From: Parabacteroides sp.
Lineage (GTDB): Bacteria > Bacteroidota > Bacteroidia > Bacteroidales > Tannerellaceae
Direction of reading: 5' to 3'
NCBI GenBank assembly: GCA_019417325.1
Contig: DXVO01000023.1
Span: 434,001 to 498,000 of the forward strand
Length of the DNA stretch: 64,000 nt
The position numbers and the translations under genes are program-made. Under the pieces are notes generated by a model. That model saw nothing but the letters and a program-made list of their open reading frames with translations. It did not search any database and was not told where the DNA came from. Shown here in pieces: positions 9,128 to 17,405 of the stretch (the stretch's first letter is position 1; every line of letters starts with the position of its first letter).

Positions 9128-10672
9128 TTACTTCTCTCCCGTCAACTGCAAATTCTTCCTTGCTTTCTGAGGTTCCACCCCGACTGCCTTCCGGAACCAT
9201 GCCGCCGCAGCTTTGGTGTCTCCTTCCATCAGGCAGAGTACTCCCAGGTTATTCCAGGCACGCGGGTCCGAATCCACCTTTTTCAGGTAATCCGATGCCG
9301 ATTGCAAATCGCCTGTCAACATCACTGCGGAGGCGGCATTTACATTTGCCACCACATCATCCGGGAAATGGAATGCCGCGATTTCGTATATCTCCCGGTA
9401 CTGGTCGGTTCCGGGACGGTAATAGCGTGCCACTCCATACATTTCTTCCAAGCTGAGCAATTCAGGATGGGTATAAATCAAATTAACCGCCTCATTGTTG
9501 GCTATCTTGCGGACATTGTAACGGACAATCACCTCTATACGTCTCAGCTTCGGAAAGAAACGGTTCATCATATCCCGGTAAGGAACGCCGCCTTGCAGTT
9601 CCATCAATTGTCTTTCCCGGCCTTCAAATATTCCATAACGGCGTATAATGTCCAATGCAGCTTCCCGGTAGGAAGGGTTCCCTTCCCGCAACAGGTTGAT
9701 AAAGCCTTCCCAATCTTCGGCAACCGACGACTGGTCTATCAGCCCTGCCGGAATATGGTAAGTGTTCCGTACGTAACTTGAAAAATGGTAAGAACGGGAT
9801 TTCGCTAACCGCTCATTATCCCCGTAAGGGCCGTCGGGTGAGGAATAGCCCCGGATTTGTATCCGCTCCATCGTGGAAAAATTATTCTCCAACAGCGGGG
9901 TCAGGATATTGTCTATCTTCTCGAGTTCCTGCCCGTTATTCTTGTAATCCGGATAAATCTCATCCCTGTTTATCGGATAGTCGATGTAAAGAACTGCATT
10001 CTCGCTACGATGCTTTCCGCCTTGTTCCGCATCCGGAACAAGAAAAGAGACCATCGAGATATACAGGTTCAAATCCGAACTGCTCCAAATCACTTTTGGA
10101 AGGGCGATGACAGGATGCATACGCTTCACTTCTTCCTGTGTATAGATTATGGTGTTGGGGGTAGATTCGGGTGCATTCGTTATGGCAAGGCTGCGCTGCA
10201 AGGTATCCACAGCAAGTACTTCCGCATCACAACATTCCTTGCTTTCCTGTTTTAACAACAGCACTGCCTGACGCATCCATGCCTGATAAGGGACTGCCAC
10301 CAGATAACGGATATTCTTGGATGGCCTCGAGCGGTTATCCCGAATCAGGAGATACGGAGTGATCGATTTCTCCGGTGACAGGAAATATTCCCTTCTGTCC
10401 TGGCGGGCACGCCGGTTTCCACTGATAACTATCGGAGGTAACGGAAGCGACTGCCTTTTCAAACCTTCCAGAATAGGAGTAAAAATAACAGCCGTTCCCC
10501 CGCCTACACGTACTTCATTCAGGTCCATTTCTATATCCAGATGCAGGCTGTCGTTTCTCACAAATAACTGCTTGGGAACGATACGGATACCTTCCGCCAA
10601 ACCATCCTCCGGCAACAGACAGCATACAACTGCAAGAAATACGTATATAATGTGTAGAATTTGTTGTTTCAT
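9128..10672 (-). CDS. DUF3868 / OmpA-like protein with C-terminal TPRs
   Basis: A 514-residue secreted protein starting at the ATG at 10672 (MKQQILHIIYVFLAVVCC, a signal peptide); the frame stays open upstream but there it overlaps the DUF3575 gene and has no signal. The N-terminal part (IRIVPKQLFVRNDSLHLDIE) matches DUF3868. The middle has an OmpA-like segment (RIQIRGYSSPDGPYGDNE, then RLAKSRSYHFSSYV), a peptidoglycan-associated fold. The last 120 residues are TPR-like helices (RAWNNLGVLCLMEGDTKAA). DUF3575-DUF3868 pairs are recurrent companions of Bacteroidales fimbrial operons, presumably for export or assembly at the outer membrane; this is inference from context. Confidence 0.75.
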   Translation of the reverse strand: MKQQILHIIYVFLAVVCCLLPEDGLAEGIRIVPKQLFVRNDSLHLDIEMDLNEVRVGGGTAVIFTPILEGLKRQSLPLPPIVISGNRRARQDRREYFLSPEKSITPYLLIRDNRSRPSKNIRYLVAVPYQAWMRQAVLLLKQESKECCDAEVLAVDTLQRSLAITNAPESTPNTIIYTQEEVKRMHPVIALPKVIWSSSDLNLYISMVSFLVPDAEQGGKHRSENAVLYIDYPINRDEIYPDYKNNGQELEKIDNILTPLLENNFSTMERIQIRGYSSPDGPYGDNERLAKSRSYHFSSYVRNTYHIPAGLIDQSSVAEDWEGFINLLREGNPSYREAALDIIRRYGIFEGRERQLMELQGGVPYRDMMNRFFPKLRRIEVIVRYNVRKIANNEAVNLIYTHPELLSLEEMYGVARYYRPGTDQYREIYEIAAFHFPDDVVANVNAASAVMLTGDLQSASDYLKKVDSDPRAWNNLGVLCLMEGDTKAAAAWFRKAVGVEPQKARKNLQLTGEK

Positions 10673-10689
10673 ACTGAATGAGTGTATTT

Positions 10690-11253
10690 TTATCGTAGAA
10701 AGTACATAACGGAAACGCCGACACGTGTCGGGCCTATGTAACTGCGTGTGTAGCTGCCTACCGATTCGGCACATTCCACACACCGGTATTTCGTATAATC
10801 CATATAAGCATACCCTGCACCGATAGTTGCCTCTATCCCCCAGCGTTTGCCAATAGACCAATGGTATCCATAACTTATGCCTCCGCCATACAAGTCCCCC
10901 CGGAGCACATGGTTCTCCAAAGAAGGAATAAACGGTATCTGTCCGATATTGAAATGGCCGTAATGCCCATGAATGCCGACAAAATGCCCTTCGAACTTCC
11001 GGCAAAACCAATAGCGGACTTCCGGTTGCATGAGATAAAGGTTCAATTTCATGTCATTTGAAAATTTCCAGGCGTTGTAAGCGCCCCAGATATCGATTGT
11101 AATCTGCCGGGTAATCCCCACTTCAACCCCTGCATTCGGAGAGGTGGTTCCCCAAAATAGGACATTCGTTTTAAGCGTTGTCTGTTGGCTATATGCACTG
11201 AAAATGGTAAGATTTATCAGTAATAGCATTAGTATGTGAAATTTCCTATACAT
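10690..11253 (-). CDS. DUF3575 outer-membrane protein, first gene of the fimbrial operon
   Basis: A 187-residue protein with a signal peptide (MYRKFHILMLLLINLTIFSA) and the DUF3575 opening TTLKTNVLFWGTTSPNAG; the alternating aromatic strands and terminal YFLR fit a small beta-barrel. Two Cys (YRCVECAES) lie near the C-terminus. It is the first gene after the invertible promoter segment: the crossover repeat begins about 31 bp upstream of its ATG. The leader contains a tandem TTATCCTTTTG (plus-strand reading) giving two AAAGGAT copies just before the ATG, the nearer one being a possible ribosome-binding site. Spacing to the DUF3868 gene is 17 bp. Confidence 0.75.
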   Translation of the reverse strand: MYRKFHILMLLLINLTIFSAYSQQTTLKTNVLFWGTTSPNAGVEVGITRQITIDIWGAYNAWKFSNDMKLNLYLMQPEVRYWFCRKFEGHFVGIHGHYGHFNIGQIPFIPSLENHVLRGDLYGGGISYGYHWSIGKRWGIEATIGAGYAYMDYTKYRCVECAESVGSYTRSYIGPTRVGVSVMYFLR

Positions 11254-11275
11254 TATCCTTTTGTTATCCTTTTGC

Positions 11276-11308
11276 CCCGTTCCGTCTCTTGGTAAGAGAC
11301 GGAACGGG
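11276..11308. repeat. Left inverted repeat (IRL) of the phase switch
   Basis: Perfect palindrome with 15-bp arms (CCCGTTCCGTCTCTT and its complement) and a 3-bp GGT core. The inner 22 bp match the right repeat exactly in inverted orientation. The left copy has fuller arm symmetry than the right copy. Confidence 0.8.
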
Positions 11309-11712
11309 CATCCTGATTCAGGTCATATATTACTGATAATAAATATATTACCAAAAGACAACGAGTATACAGAAAAGCAGAAGGGAAACAGTTCGGGAAA
11401 CAACGAAGCAGCTAAAGAAAGCAGAAGAAAAAGTATTTCTTTTTTGTAAGTATCAAAAAGACAACCAATAACACTGTTTTTATTCTCATTTTTAGAATTA
11501 CATTTCTGATATGAAACAGGCAAATTACCTAAAAACAATCAAGAAACATTTAAGAATCAATCCGTTATATTAACTCGTAGAGGTGGAAAAGAAGAAATAA
11601 AGAGGACATAAGGAAAAAATCGAAGTAAGTGGCTTTTCCTTAAAAGGTGTATCAATATTCATTATCTATTGAATATTAAGGGACTTGCATATCCAAAAAG
11701 ATGGTTTTTCTA

Positions 11713-11742
11713 TTGCTGTTTTAAAAAATGTTGTTACATTTG
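11713..11742 (+). promoter_or_regulatory. Promoter inside the invertible segment, OFF orientation
   Basis: TTG (11713-11715), 19 bp, then TACATTTG (11735-11742), an exact match to the Bacteroidetes -33/-7 consensus. Transcription would start near 11749 and run antisense into the recombinase gene. Reflected about the centre of the two repeats, the -7 box would fall at about 11335-11342 on the minus strand, giving the fimbrial operon a leader of about 75 bases. No CAAAnnTA (minus-strand -7) was found in the segment. Confidence 0.7.
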
Positions 11743-11771
11743 CAATGTTTTAACAACCTTGAATCCCATCT

Positions 11772-11793
11772 GTTCCGTCTCTTACCAAGAGAC
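11772..11793. repeat. Right inverted repeat (IRR) of the phase switch
   Basis: GTTCCGTCTCTT-ACC-AAGAGAC, the exact reverse complement of 11284-11305. Its own dyad covers only seven bp on each side of the ACC core because the outer arm departs after AAGAGAC (AGTATTA). It ends 12 bp from the stop codon of the recombinase gene. Confidence 0.8.
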
Positions 11794-11804
11794 AGTATTA
11801 TATT

Positions 11805-13052
11805 TTACGGCACATTTCTATTCTTGCCGTACTTTCCGAAGTAGTGATTCTTCCCAAGTATAACAATCTCATTAGCATGATCTAAACGCGTTGTATCAAG
11901 CAGTTTAATGTATATCCGTGTTGTCTTTACAGAGGTATGTCCCATACTTTCTGAAATCAATTCATCGGATATTCCTTTCTGTTTGGCAACACTTGCCCAG
12001 GTATGTCGGGCTACATATGTAGAAAAACTCACCCCAAGCAATTTACCTAATTTTTTCAAACGTTTATTTTGCAAACGAATCGCACTTTCATAATCATGGA
12101 ACGTCGGATTCTCTCCCCTTAATATGGGGAAAAGAAAATCACTCTCCTGATTATGATAGCGGTCGATCAGCTTCTTCATAACCGGAAGCAAGCGAACAGA
12201 CAACTCCTGCCCTGTTTTGCGCCGGTTATATACGATTTTTCCATTCCGCAAATTCTCCTGCTTCAGAAATGCCAAATCCACAAAAGTCATTCCGCGAGCA
12301 TAATAGCAAAACAAAAATAAATCGCGGGCCAGAATAAGCCCCTCTTCTTTTCCAAGGGAAAGGGTTTCCAGATTGCGGATTATATTTTCCTGTACAGCCC
12401 GTTTTCTCGTTTTCTCCACACGGAGATACACATTTTTAAACAAGGAAGGACGCGGTTTCACCAACCCGTCTTTTACGGCACGGTTCCAGACAGCCCGAAG
12501 ATTACGCAAATAAAAGGATACGGTATTTCCGGAAAGTCCCCGGCTAAACAAGTAGGTTTCAAAAGATTTCAAAACCTCCTCATTCAAATTTTTCAAAGGC
12601 AGCTCCTTTTTTTCCCTGAACCGCATAAAAGCATTTAAGGTACTTTGGTAATGACGTGCTGTTTCTACTTTACCGTTTCCCATGATTTCTTCCACCACCT
12701 TTTGCATGTATGCCGACAAAGACCAGGCACGGAAATATTCGGCACAAGAGGCAGCCATAGCCTCTATACCTAACATACCCCTTTCTTCCAGTCTTTCCTT
12801 TTCCTTATACAGGAATACATCCATATTATCCAGTTGCTCCTGCAATATGGATAATTCTTCCTTACGCCGTAAAATGACATTTTCAGGCACACAAACCCTA
12901 CTCTTCTCTTCGTCCCATTCCTCTGCAGACAGTTTCTGCAACAGAGAAACCTTTCGTACTTTTCTTTTGTAAATAATCTGTACATAAAGCGGCATACGCC
13001 GGTCTTCATATACAGATTTCCGTCTCTTGACTTTCACTGATACATGACTCAT
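11805..13052 (-). CDS. Tyrosine site-specific recombinase, probable fimbrial invertase
   Basis: A 415-residue tyrosine recombinase of the Bacteroidetes type: an N-terminal arm/beta region (to about 50), a SAM-like core-binding domain (about 105-215) and a catalytic domain (220-390). Catalytic residues seen are R253 (YARGM), the YVAR motif with Y346 and R349 in place of the usual HxxR, H372 (GHTSVKTT) and the nucleophile Y381 (RIYIKLL). Length and motif variant match the Bacteroides Mpi/Tsr-type invertases that flip nearby promoters. It adjoins the invertible segment and is transcribed toward it, so in this orientation the invertible promoter makes antisense RNA against it. A 12-bp inverted repeat lies directly before its start codon. 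Confidence 0.85.
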   Translation of the reverse strand: MSHVSVKVKRRKSVYEDRRMPLYVQIIYKRKVRKVSLLQKLSAEEWDEEKSRVCVPENVILRRKEELSILQEQLDNMDVFLYKEKERLEERGMLGIEAMAASCAEYFRAWSLSAYMQKVVEEIMGNGKVETARHYQSTLNAFMRFREKKELPLKNLNEEVLKSFETYLFSRGLSGNTVSFYLRNLRAVWNRAVKDGLVKPRPSLFKNVYLRVEKTRKRAVQENIIRNLETLSLGKEEGLILARDLFLFCYYARGMTFVDLAFLKQENLRNGKIVYNRRKTGQELSVRLLPVMKKLIDRYHNQESDFLFPILRGENPTFHDYESAIRLQNKRLKKLGKLLGVSFSTYVARHTWASVAKQKGISDELISESMGHTSVKTTRIYIKLLDTTRLDHANEIVILGKNHYFGKYGKNRNVP

Positions 13053-13055
13053 TTT

Positions 13056-13093
13056 TCACTCTATTTTATCTCCATATAACAAAAATAGAGTGA
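13056..13093. repeat. Inverted repeat in the recombinase leader
   Basis: Perfect 12-bp arms TCACTCTATTTT/AAAATAGAGTGA with a 14-base spacer, ending three bases before the ATG of the recombinase (minus strand). It could be an operator or an mRNA hairpin that hides the start; no consensus promoter was recognised next to it. Confidence 0.6.
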
Positions 13094-13158
13094 TAAAGAT
13101 TATACCTCCCACACCTCTCGCCGGAAGTACTGCCAAATATCCATAATATTACTGAAAA

Positions 13159-13953
13159 CTATTTATTTTCATACTTTTTCACCTCAGGCAAATGCTTTTC
13201 TATTTCACTTATACGGGTCGCATCACTGGGGTGAGTACTCATAAATTCGGGAGTGGAACCGTTCTTGCCGGCAGACATTTTTTTCCAGAAATTAACTGCC
13301 ACATCCGGATTATATCCTGCCATCGTCATGAAAACAAGCCCCATATAATCTGCCTCGGATTCATGCTTACGGGAGAAAGGCAACATTACGCCGTATTGAG
13401 CCCCTAATCCGTACACAGTAGAACCGACCTGTTGTACAACTGCCGATTTATTGCTCAGCGCCTGTCCCAAAATAGCAGCACCGTATTGTGCCATCAATTG
13501 CTGGCTCATACGTTCGTTGCTATGCTTAGCCACCGCATGCGCCACTTCATGCCCGATCACCACGGCTAGTTCATCATCCGATGCGACCAGAGGCAATAAT
13601 CCTTCATATACCACAATTTTCCCGCCCGGCATACAAAAAGCATTCACCTGCGGGTCTTTTATCAGATTAAATTCCCAGGAAAATTCTTTGATCTCATCTT
13701 CCATACCATTTGCTTTCAGATAAGCTTCGGTAGCAGCCGCTATCTTTTTACCGACTCTCATCACCATCTCAGTCTTCGCCTTATCGGTCGATTTGGTTGC
13801 CGACTTGATATAATCATTATACTGCGTCAGGCTCGAGGAGAGAACTTCCTGGTCGGATACCAACAACACCTGTTTTCTGCCCGTCAAGGGAACACTTGCA
13901 CAACTACTTAATACTAAAAGTATTACGAAACATAAACCTATAATCTTTTTCAT
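13159..13953 (-). CDS. M48 family metallopeptidase lipoprotein
   Basis: A 264-residue protein from the ATG at 13953, chosen because it gives the lipoprotein signal MKKIIGLCFVILLVLSSC (Cys18); the longer frame to 14097 adds residues with no signal character. The M48 zinc site is HEVAH (H135, E136, H139), with the third ligand in ESEAD (198-202). PLTGRKQVLLVSDQE near the N-terminus and NAFCMPGGKIVVYEGLL are typical of the LoiP/YggG/BepA-like periplasmic proteases that survey outer-membrane proteins. It is placed in the periplasm, anchored to a membrane by lipid. Monocistronic, divergent from argR. Confidence 0.88.
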   Translation of the reverse strand: MKKIIGLCFVILLVLSSCASVPLTGRKQVLLVSDQEVLSSSLTQYNDYIKSATKSTDKAKTEMVMRVGKKIAAATEAYLKANGMEDEIKEFSWEFNLIKDPQVNAFCMPGGKIVVYEGLLPLVASDDELAVVIGHEVAHAVAKHSNERMSQQLMAQYGAAILGQALSNKSAVVQQVGSTVYGLGAQYGVMLPFSRKHESEADYMGLVFMTMAGYNPDVAVNFWKKMSAGKNGSTPEFMSTHPSDATRISEIEKHLPEVKKYENK

Positions 13954-14076
13954 TTGTTTAATGCTATTATTTTGATTCTGTAAAAATATTATACTTTCAT
14001 TAATATAACAACCCCCGCCCCCTTTTTGCTCAAGCTGTATAAAAGATGCAGAATTATACAAAAAAGAAGGCTTATA

Positions 14077-14132
14077 TGTATATTTATTCAATAACATCCG
14101 CTATATTTGCAGTCGTTTTGCATAAATATACA
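14077..14132 (+). promoter_or_regulatory. argR promoter with two ARG-box-like sites
   Basis: The -7 box TATATTTG lies at 14102-14109; no good -33 is visible. Two 14-bp imperfect palindromes resembling ARG boxes flank it: TGTATATTTATTCA (14077-14090) and TGCATAAATATACA (14119-14132), 42 bp apart centre to centre, i.e. four helical turns. The second overlaps the expected transcription start and ends two bases before the argR ATG, fitting autorepression and repression of the downstream arg genes. Confidence 0.55.
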
Positions 14133-14134
14133 GG

Positions 14135-14578
14135 ATGAGTACAAAAAAAGAACGATTAAATGCGATCTGCCGCATCATACAGACAGAAACGATAAGTAAC
14201 CAGGAAGAGCTCCTTAAACAATTGGAGCTAAAAGGATTCCAGGTTACCCAAGCGACATTGTCACGCGACATAAAGCAGTTGAAAGTTGTCAAAGTACACG
14301 ATGGAAACGGGAATTACAAATACCATCTTCCCGACTACACATCACTTATGCAACCGGGGAAAGAGCAGACGGCACACCATCCCAACATTGAATTTTCGGG
14401 AAATCTCGCCGTTGTAAAAACGCGTCCCGGATATGCAATGGGCATTGCTTCGGATATTGATGCACACGCCCCGAACGAAATAATAGGTACGATTGCCGGC
14501 GACGATACCATCCTGATTATTCCCAGGGAAGGAATCAGCCGCGACAAAGTTGTCAGGGCATTAGCGAATTTCATCTAA
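14135..14578 (+). CDS. argR: Arginine repressor ArgR
   Basis: A 147-residue ArgR, close to the usual 150-160. The N-terminal winged helix (residues 1-70) carries the family recognition region QATLSRDIKQLKVVKV. The C-terminal oligomerisation and arginine-binding domain has GYAMGIASDIDA and IGTIAGDDTILII, where the GDD pair binds arginine in known structures. As a hexamer with arginine it represses arginine synthesis genes. It heads the arg cluster, 37 bp before the acetyltransferase gene, and has two ARG-box-like sites at its own promoter. Confidence 0.95.
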   Translation: MSTKKERLNAICRIIQTETISNQEELLKQLELKGFQVTQATLSRDIKQLKVVKVHDGNGNYKYHLPDYTSLMQPGKEQTAHHPNIEFSGNLAVVKTRPGYAMGIASDIDAHAPNEIIGTIAGDDTILIIPREGISRDKVVRALANFI

Positions 14579-14615
14579 ATAACATAACAAGCAGATAAAA
14601 AGAACAAATATAAAA

Positions 14616-15194
14616 ATGGCACAAGAAATTGAAATTGACGTAATGGTTGCCGACGCTTCACACGAAGCCTATGTCGACACAATCCTCGAAACTATCGAAG
14701 CCGCAGCCAAAGTCCGCGGAACAGGTATTGCTAAACGTACCCACGAATATGTAGCACAGAAAATGAAAGAAGGCAAAGCGATTATCGCTCTCGCCGGAGA
14801 AGAGTTTGCCGGTTTCAGCTACATCGAATCATGGGGAAACAAACAATATGTAGCCACATCCGGTTTAATAGTAGTAGAGAAATTCCGTGGTTTAGGCCTT
14901 GCCAAACGTATCAAAGAAGCGTCTTTCGCACTGGCTCGTTTACGATGGCCGAAAGCTAAAATATTCAGTCTGACATCGGGTGCCGCCGTAATGAAAATGA
15001 ATACGGAACTGGGATATGTACCCGTTACATTCAATGAACTGACCGACGATGATGCTTTCTGGCATGGTTGCGAAGGTTGTATCAACCATAGCATCCTGTT
15101 AGCCAAAGAACGTAAATTCTGTATTTGCACAGCTATGTTGTATGACCCGGCAGACCCGCGCAACATCAAACGCGAATCGGAAAAGCATTCATAA
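14616..15194 (+). CDS. GNAT acyltransferase, probable N-acylglutamate synthase
   Basis: A 192-residue protein with a GNAT fold: the acyl-CoA pyrophosphate-binding segment is VEKFRGLGLAKRIKEAS (near residues 88-104), preceded by strands ATSGLIVV. Near the C-terminus there are several Cys and His (HGCEGCINHS, FCICTAMLYDP). It sits between argR and argG where the first committed step, acylation of glutamate, would otherwise be missing; no argA or argJ is present in the window. As I recall, fitness work in B. thetaiotaomicron assigned the syntenic gene to N-acylglutamate synthesis, and Bacteroides uses succinylated intermediates. The substrate (acetyl or succinyl) cannot be read from the sequence. 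Confidence 0.7.
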   Translation: MAQEIEIDVMVADASHEAYVDTILETIEAAAKVRGTGIAKRTHEYVAQKMKEGKAIIALAGEEFAGFSYIESWGNKQYVATSGLIVVEKFRGLGLAKRIKEASFALARLRWPKAKIFSLTSGAAVMKMNTELGYVPVTFNELTDDDAFWHGCEGCINHSILLAKERKFCICTAMLYDPADPRNIKRESEKHS

Positions 15195-15240
15195 ATAAGA
15201 AGAAAATAAAAAGTCTATAATATATAAAACGAGAACAAAG

Positions 15241-16440
15241 ATGAAAAAGAAAGTAGTAGTTGCATTCAGCGGAGGTTTGGATACCTCATTCACCGTTATG
15301 TATCTGGCTAAGGAAAAAGGATACGAAGTGTATGCAGCTTGTGCCAACACAGGCGGTTTCAGCGAAGAACAGTTGAAAAAGAATGAAGAAAATGCATACA
15401 AACTGGGTGCTGCTAAATATGTAACTATCGACGTAACAAAAGAATACTATGACAAGAGCCTGAAATATATGGTATTCGGTAACGTATTGCGTAACGGAAC
15501 TTATCCTATCTCTGTTAGCTCGGAACGTATCTTCCAGGCATTGGCTATCGCCCGCTATGCCAACGAAATCGGTGCGGACGCAATTGCACACGGTTCGACA
15601 GGTGCCGGTAACGACCAGATCCGTTTTGATATGACATTCCTCGTGCTGGCTCCGAATGTGGAAATTATCACATTGACCCGCGATATGGCTTTAAGCCGAG
15701 AATATGAAATCAATTACCTGAAAGAACATGGTTTCGAGGCAGACTTTACCAAACTGAAATATTCTTACAATGTAGGTTTATGGGGAACTTCCATCTGCGG
15801 AGGCGAAATCCTCGACTCTGCACAAGGATTACCGGAAAGCGCTTACCTGAAACAAGTGGAAAAAGAAGGTAGTGAAGAATTGCGCCTTGAATTTAAGAAT
15901 GGTGAAATCCATGCTGTAAACGGAGAAGTATTTGAAGACAAAATCAAAGCGATCCAAAAAATAGAAGAAATCGGCGCTGCTTACGGTATCGGACGCGATA
16001 TGCACGTAGGGGACACGATTATCGGTATCAAAGGACGCGTTGGTTTCGAAGCGGCCGCTCCTATGTTGATTATCGGTGCACACCGTTTCCTTGAGAAATA
16101 TACATTGAGCAAATGGCAGCAATACTGGAAAGACCAGGTAGCCAACTGGTACGGAATGTTCCTACACGAAAGCCAGTACCTGGAACCGGTAATGCGCGAC
16201 ATCGAAGCCATGTTGCAAGAATCTCAGCGTAACGTAAACGGTACGGTTATCCTTGAACTCCGTCCGCTGTCATTCTCTACTGTCGGCGTAGATTCGAAAG
16301 ACGATTTGGTTAAAACTAAATTCGGCGAATACGGCGAAATGCAGAAAGGCTGGACAGCTGACGACGCAAAAGGATTTATCAAAGTGCTTTCTACGCCGTT
16401 GCGTGTTTATTATACTAACCATAAGGACGAAGAAATATGA
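15241..16440 (+). CDS. argG: Argininosuccinate synthase
   Basis: A 399-residue protein, normal length for ArgG, which joins citrulline and aspartate using ATP. The ATP-binding P-loop of N-type pyrophosphatases is SGGLDTS (10-16); GSTGAGNDQIRFD is the conserved citrulline/aspartate-binding region and CGGEILDSAQG and GRVGFEAAAP follow in the expected order. It belongs to the bacterial type common in Bacteroidetes. It overlaps argC by four bases (ATGA), implying translational coupling. Confidence 0.95.
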   Translation: MKKKVVVAFSGGLDTSFTVMYLAKEKGYEVYAACANTGGFSEEQLKKNEENAYKLGAAKYVTIDVTKEYYDKSLKYMVFGNVLRNGTYPISVSSERIFQALAIARYANEIGADAIAHGSTGAGNDQIRFDMTFLVLAPNVEIITLTRDMALSREYEINYLKEHGFEADFTKLKYSYNVGLWGTSICGGEILDSAQGLPESAYLKQVEKEGSEELRLEFKNGEIHAVNGEVFEDKIKAIQKIEEIGAAYGIGRDMHVGDTIIGIKGRVGFEAAAPMLIIGAHRFLEKYTLSKWQQYWKDQVANWYGMFLHESQYLEPVMRDIEAMLQESQRNVNGTVILELRPLSFSTVGVDSKDDLVKTKFGEYGEMQKGWTADDAKGFIKVLSTPLRVYYTNHKDEEI

Positions 16441-17405
16441 TTAAAATAGGGATTATTGGTGGTGCTGGTTATACGGCAGGCGAACTTATCCGTCTACTGC
16501 TTAACCACCCGGACGCAGAAATAGTATTTATCAATAGTACCAGCAATGCAGGTAATCTGATAACCGATGTACACGGAGGACTGTATGGGGAAACCGATTT
16601 GCATTTCACCAGCCAGCTACCGTTGGACAGCATCGATTTACTTTTCTTCTGTACAGCTCACGGCGATACCAAAAAGTTTATGGAAAGCCATGAAGTACCG
16701 GAAAATGTGAAGATTATCGACCTCAGCATGGACTACCGTATCGAAAGCCCGGGACACGACTTTGTTTACGGTCTGCCTGAACTGAACCGCCGCCGTATCT
16801 GCAATTCTATGCATATTGCCAACCCCGGATGTTTTGCCACCTGTATCCAGTTAGGTATTCTGCCGCTTGCCAAGCATCTTATGCTGAATTCGGAACTGCA
16901 TGTAAATGCGATCACCGGTTCAACCGGAGCAGGAGTTAAACCCTCCTCAACTTCGCATTTTAGCTGGCGCAATGACAATATATCTATTTACAAGCCTTTC
17001 ACACACCAGCATTTGGCAGAGATAGGTCAGAGCCTGCGTCAATTACAGAACAGCTTTAGCAGTTCCATCAATTTCATCCCGGTACGCGGAAATTTCTCAC
17101 GGGGTATTTTCGCTACCACTTATCTGGATTGCAAAATTGAATTGCCGGAAATCAAACGTATCTACGAAGAATACTATGATGACCATTCTTTTACCTTTAT
17201 CACAGATAAGAATCCGGATCTGAAACAGGTGGTAAATACGAACAAATGTCTTATCTATCTGCAAAAGCATGAAGACAAACTACTGATCATTTCCATGATA
17301 GATAACCTGCTGAAAGGTGCAAGCGGACAGGCTGTCCATAATATGAACCTGCTGTTCGGACTGGAAGAGACAGTCGGACTGCATTTGAAACCGTCAGCGT
17401 TTTAA
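16437..17405 (+). CDS. argC: N-acyl-gamma-glutamyl-phosphate reductase
   Basis: A 322-residue protein that reduces the acylglutamyl phosphate to the semialdehyde with NADPH. The Rossmann motif GGAGYTAGELIRLL is at 8-21, the catalytic Cys is C132 in ANPGCFATC, and TGSTGAGVKPS is the conserved loop that follows. In Bacteroides the acyl group may be succinyl rather than acetyl; the sequence does not decide. The start overlaps the argG stop. Confidence 0.93.
   Translation: MIKIGIIGGAGYTAGELIRLLLNHPDAEIVFINSTSNAGNLITDVHGGLYGETDLHFTSQLPLDSIDLLFFCTAHGDTKKFMESHEVPENVKIIDLSMDYRIESPGHDFVYGLPELNRRRICNSMHIANPGCFATCIQLGILPLAKHLMLNSELHVNAITGSTGAGVKPSSTSHFSWRNDNISIYKPFTHQHLAEIGQSLRQLQNSFSSSINFIPVRGNFSRGIFATTYLDCKIELPEIKRIYEEYYDDHSFTFITDKNPDLKQVVNTNKCLIYLQKHEDKLLIISMIDNLLKGASGQAVHNMNLLFGLEETVGLHLKPSAF

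Larger units (their letters stand above)
11284..11793. other. Predicted invertible promoter segment (phase switch)
   Basis: The segment is bounded by two 22-bp sequences that are perfect inverted copies: 11284-11305 reads GTCTCTT-GGT-AAGAGACGGAAC and 11772-11793 is its exact reverse complement. Each site is itself a dyad around an asymmetric GGT/ACC core, like tyrosine-recombinase crossover sites. The 466 bp between them hold no plausible gene and one strong promoter (11713-11742) pointing right, away from the fimbrial operon. The recombinase gene starts its 3' end 12 bp beyond the right repeat. Inversion would place the promoter facing the DUF3575 gene. Crossover and switching are inferred, not observed. 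Confidence 0.8.

Noticed and set aside
10673..11011. N-terminal extension of the DUF3868 protein
   Set aside because: It would overlap the DUF3575 gene by over 300 bases and hide the signal peptide that begins at the ATG at 10672.
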